From assembly GCA_009829735.1 (NCBI GenBank), contig CM020620.1:27126951-27190950 (forward strand): a stretch of DNA of 64,000 nucleotides. Reading direction: 5' to 3'. The notes below the pieces were generated by a model. That model saw only the letters and a list, made by a program, of their open reading frames with translations. It was not told the origin of the DNA and did no database searches. The translations under genes were made by a program, and so were the position numbers. Positions within the stretch are counted from its first letter, which is position 1; each line of letters starts with the position of its first letter. Positions 61,001-64,000 of the stretch are shown here, piece by piece. The DNA is from Pyropia yezoensis (Eukaryota; Rhodophyta; Bangiophyceae; Bangiales; Bangiaceae).

Positions 61001-63182
61001 TCAAGTTTGTTACATCAACACTTCCTTTTACCACCCATTCGCACTAGGGGACGCAGCTTACGCCCAAGGCTTGTTTGCAGGAATATCGTGTTCAAAAATA
61101 TGGATGGAAAAGACAGAGATTTTTCGTATCTCAGATGGATGAATACATGTATAAACCTAGGGAATCTCGATTTTTCAATAAATCTATTGTTTTTTGCTGC
61201 ACATCGCATGACCTCACTGCCGGGGCCCCGTGGAGCGTGCCCCTCACTTCGCAGCCCCGGAATTGCGCTCTGCACCTGCTTGCTCCTCGCGCGATCCTCG
61301 CTGACCTTCTTGCCGCAGGATGGTGCCGAGGGCGACGATGGGTCTGCTACGACCCTCGGAGTGACGGCGAAGGCGACAGAGAGCCAGCGGCCGTAGCAGT
61401 CTCGGCACCAATTTCTTCTTCGAGGCGTCAGCCATCCACCGTACTTGGCGCGTGCTTACATCCGAGTGGAAGGGTCGGCCGCCAGAGCGGCGGCAAGGAG
61501 GTCTGCGGTGTCAGCGACAGCAGTGTGGTCTAAGTGGCAGCGTCCCCATGAGCGGCGTTCCGTCGCCCAGCGCCAGTCCGGCTGTGGCTGCTCTGCGGCG
61601 TGGCGGGGGTCGCTAGCGAAACGAAAAACAGGACAAGGGATAGTGGGCGCAAGGGCGGAAAGGGAAAAGTGGGCTTACCCATCATTCAGTCAAAAAAAAC
61701 ATCTTAAAAACCGGAAAGCACCAACTGATCAATCTACGGTTAATCAATGCTGCATCGTACTTACTTTAGTATAGCTAGTTTTTGGTGCCACTCCTGGTTA
61801 ATCGCCCTGGCGCCCTCCTAATCATTGGGTCTTCGCGTTAAGTCCACCAGCGACGCCTTGGTCTCCAACTTGAGCGCCATCCATTTTCAGAGCAGATTCA
61901 TTTGGTGGGTGAGTGGTTATGTCGTCCTTAGCTGAATCCGTCTTCCATGGCTACCATTCAGGTACCTGTATGAAGCAACACCCTTTATGGAGTCTGAGTG
62001 AGCTTGGAAGTAGGTACATTAGAGTCGCTTTCGGATCATCTCGCATCGCCAATTGTGCTTACCAAAGTTCGCCCACGGAGAGCAATAACTGTCGGCACGG
62101 CGTTCATTGTCTTAAGCAAGGCCTCACCTACTCAATGTTTGGGAATGTGTCCAAGGAGCTACTCTTCAAAGGCCTCGAATCGTTCGCAGTGCTGGAAAAT
62201 ACTGATTTTCTATCCTGAAGGTAAGTTCGGAGGGAACCAGTTTCTGGATTGTTCGAGTAGTCTTTCGCCCCTGTGCCGAAGTTCGACAAGCGACTTGCAC
62301 TTCAGCTTCGCTAGGAGCCTCCAATAGAGCTTCCTCTTACTTCACCGTACTCAAAAATAGTTCGCTATCTCTCTGGTCCCATCATACTCGCTCTGCCTCA
62401 ACACAAACCACACAGAAGGAATCAGGTGATCGTGCCCCCTGTTGTAACAGCAGGCGCAGCAGCGCAGAACCACCGTTTACTCTTATTGTGCGTTCTGGCT
62501 GTAACCACCCAAACAATGGCGAGTGTGTTAGACTCCTTGGTCCTTGTCTCAAGACGGGTTGGAAAAGGTCATGTCGACCGCGCTCGCACGCGACGAACCG
62601 CGGGTCCTTCGGCCCGGCTGAAGAAACAAAGGAGTAGAGGCGATAAAGACACCCATCAACCACCTCTCCGATAACACTCGCCTCCGGCCGGCGCCGCCCC
62701 GGGGAAGAGAACGGTACGGCACCCTATGACAGGCATTTAGGGATCTGACCCCGTGATCACTGACCTCCTTAGCTTCACTCCGAACGGTTTCAAGCTCAGT
62801 TGAACTCTCTTGTCAAGGCTCTTTGCACCTTTGGCTTACGGTACTTGTACGCTATCTGTCTCTCGCTATTATTTAGCTTTAGATGAAGTTCACCACCCAC
62901 TTAGGGCTGCATGCTCAAGCAAAATTACTCAGCATGATGTCACCCTAGCGCATCGCGCACCTGATCACAGACGGGGTTAGCACCCTCTACGACACCCCAT
63001 TCCAAGCGGGATTTATACCCGGCGCGACGCAGGGGACACCACTATACTACACAACCCGAAGGCAGCAGCGAGCCCTCTGCCGTATTTACGTCGCGCTTTT
63101 CCCACTCCGCTCGCCGCTGCCAAGGGAATCTGTTTTTTTTGCTTTTATTCCGGTCAGTCGTATGCTCAGATTCAGCTGGTGG
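58030..63182 (-). rRNA. 28S (LSU) rRNA, highly divergent, probably a pseudogene
   Basis: Landmarks occur in correct order on the minus strand. The 5' end is near 63182 (cagctggtggtc, LSU start). The D1 core is 62760-63060, for example tcatctaaagctaaataatagcgagagac. The acccgtcttgagacaaggaccaaggagtc segment is at ~62540-62570, gggcgaaagactactcgaac at ~62255, and ctgaaaatggatggcgctcaag at ~61885. ctaccttgag/ggcatttgcc lies at ~59715, the sarcin-ricin segment at ~58290, and the 3' domain (ggattacggctgaaggcctcaa) at ~58190-58215. The span is ~5.1 kb against a usual 3.4-3.9 kb, with ~1 kb of extra sequence between 61880 and 59700. Universally fixed bases are changed (see findings). The 3' end is approximate. 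Confidence 0.8.
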
Positions 63183-63647
63183 TCGTACCTGTCTTGAGAT
63201 CCGATTATGGAAGGAGCACGCTCGTCAAAGGCTGGCAGACGGTTAGGACAGGCGAGAAATAACGTTTCTCCCGTTGTCAAGCACGACCCTCCGCATTGAC
63301 GTGTGATACGTCTGTTTTAGCACGTTCCAGAGAGCGATGCACATGAGACGGCACCTGTCTCCACATCAAAAAACCTGCATGCAAAGAAACCTCAGACGTT
63401 CAAGCAAGTTACCAACGCCACTCGGGTTGAAAACTAACGCAATGCATACCTTCTGTAGTCGGTCACTCCGACTTGAAGCACGCAGCTTGAAACTCTTGCT
63501 CAATGACCTCCAGCGGGCAGCGATACGTTCTTAGGGCGACGCTGCTTTCAAGAGAGAAAGGCCGCAAAGCTCATCTTCGGCATTAAATACCTCTCCCAAG
63601 CAGGCAGGTAGGCAGAAAGCCGATTGGTTTTGTTTACTATTTTTCCC
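63183..63647 (-). other. ITS2
   Basis: About 465 bp between the LSU 5' end and the 5.8S 3' end, assigned by position only. Confidence 0.7.
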
Positions 63648-63804
63648 GTAGAAACGCAAGAAGGCATGCTCACCCTCTCATGGAGAGGAGCGCATCTTGC
63701 TTTCTAAGATTAACTGATTCACGAAGGTCTCCTATCATTTTATTCATCGCAGTTGGCTGCGTTCTTCATCGTTGCGATAACCGAGATATCTTTCGCTGAA
63801 AGTT
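63648..63804 (-). rRNA. 5.8S rRNA, divergent, probably a pseudogene
   Basis: The minus strand begins aactttcagcgaaagatatc, contains the near-universal cgatgaagaacgcagc, then departs from it (caactgcgatgaataaaatg), and closes with gctcctctccatgagaggg/gagcatgcc, a helix that still pairs. Normal sequence has gaaatgcgat and a conserved tgaattgcaga that are both altered here. Length is about 157 nt, as expected. Confidence 0.85.
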
Positions 63805-64000
63805 GTATCTCTGATATTTTATGGGGACAGTCTTCCAATAAGCTCCTCAAGCGTGAAAGTTTGGCAAGCAGTTAAGAAAAATGGCCATAGAATCTGGTCA
63901 GTACGTATGGGGCTCCGTTGGTGGCATCAACCCTGGTACGCGCAAGAAAGTGCCGGGCACGGAAGGGCCGCCGTGGAGGAAAAACCGAGGACACTGGCTG
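63805..64000 (-). other. ITS1 (partial, runs off the window)
   Basis: Directly upstream of the 5.8S start in rDNA order. The 18S gene would lie beyond position 64000. Confidence 0.6.

Noticed and set aside
58000-63200. RIP-like C-to-T decay of the rDNA
   Set aside because: The substitutions seen at conserved positions include A-to-C, G-to-C and A-to-T, not only C-to-T/G-to-A.
1-64000. CRISPR array, bacterial operons, Shine-Dalgarno sites
   Set aside because: No regularly spaced identical repeats, and the gene content (spliced ataxin-2, rDNA with ITS, retrotransposons) is eukaryotic.
1-64000. tRNA genes
   Set aside because: B-box-like ggttcaagccc near 58075 and gtcgaaccccac near 18390 lack a matching acceptor stem and A box.

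Overview
The window looks like nuclear DNA of a bangiophyte red alga (Porphyra/Pyropia/Neoporphyra type). This is inferred, not proven. It is very GC-rich over the first ~45 kb, with long (CCG)n/(GGC)n tracts giving poly-Ala/Gly/Pro. The host genes are intron-poor (one 222-bp intron seen), one protein is secreted with tandem PAN/Apple-like modules, and LTR and DIRS-type retrotransposons fill much of the sequence. The right ~19 kb has a clearly lower GC content and holds decayed repeats.

Layout. 1-7.4 kb: low-complexity DNA, a ~110-bp tandem repeat at the left edge, and a solo LTR (2529-2999). 7.6-8.75 kb: secreted PAN/Apple-domain gene. 9.0-10.1 kb: doubtful Gly/Ala-rich gene on the minus strand with a ~200-bp MITE across its 5' end. 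12.18-15.86 kb: ataxin-2 homologue (Lsm, LsmAD, PAM2, RGG tail) with one intron inside LsmAD. 16.27-17.07 kb: SDHAF2/Sdh5-like succinate dehydrogenase flavinylation factor, converging on ataxin-2. 19.03-19.65 kb: unknown Cys-containing gene cut by an LTR. 19.66-29.22 kb: Ty3/gypsy chromovirus-like element on the minus strand (gag, pol, chromodomain) with a large extra ORF on the opposite strand between pol and the 3' LTR. 29.2-32.3 kb: extreme low complexity. 32.36-37.49 kb: DIRS-order (PAT/Ngaro-like) element with split direct repeats A1-ORFs-B1-A2-B2, RT/RNase H and tyrosine recombinase. 38.37-44.70 kb: young Ty1/copia element with 528-bp LTRs and a perfect 5-bp target duplication. 45.16-46.53 kb: three copies of one ~123-bp MITE. 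49.5-54.04 kb: decayed minus-strand copia element with a Ty3-family solo LTR nested in it (TSD gacag). 55.5-56.5 kb: ~1-kb element with two ~325-bp inverted arms. 58.0-64.0 kb: minus-strand rDNA (28S, ITS2, 5.8S, ITS1 edge), colinear with normal rDNA but changed at universally conserved sites, including the sarcin-ricin loop.

How it fits together. Host functions visible are RNA/translation regulation (ataxin-2, expected to bind poly(A)-binding protein through PAM2), mitochondrial complex II assembly (SDHAF2) and a secreted or surface protein. Most of the rest is a layered mobile-element landscape with relative ages readable from nesting, LTR identity and target duplications. All calls are from reading the sequence and supplied translations; no database search was run and boundaries given with 'about' are by eye.
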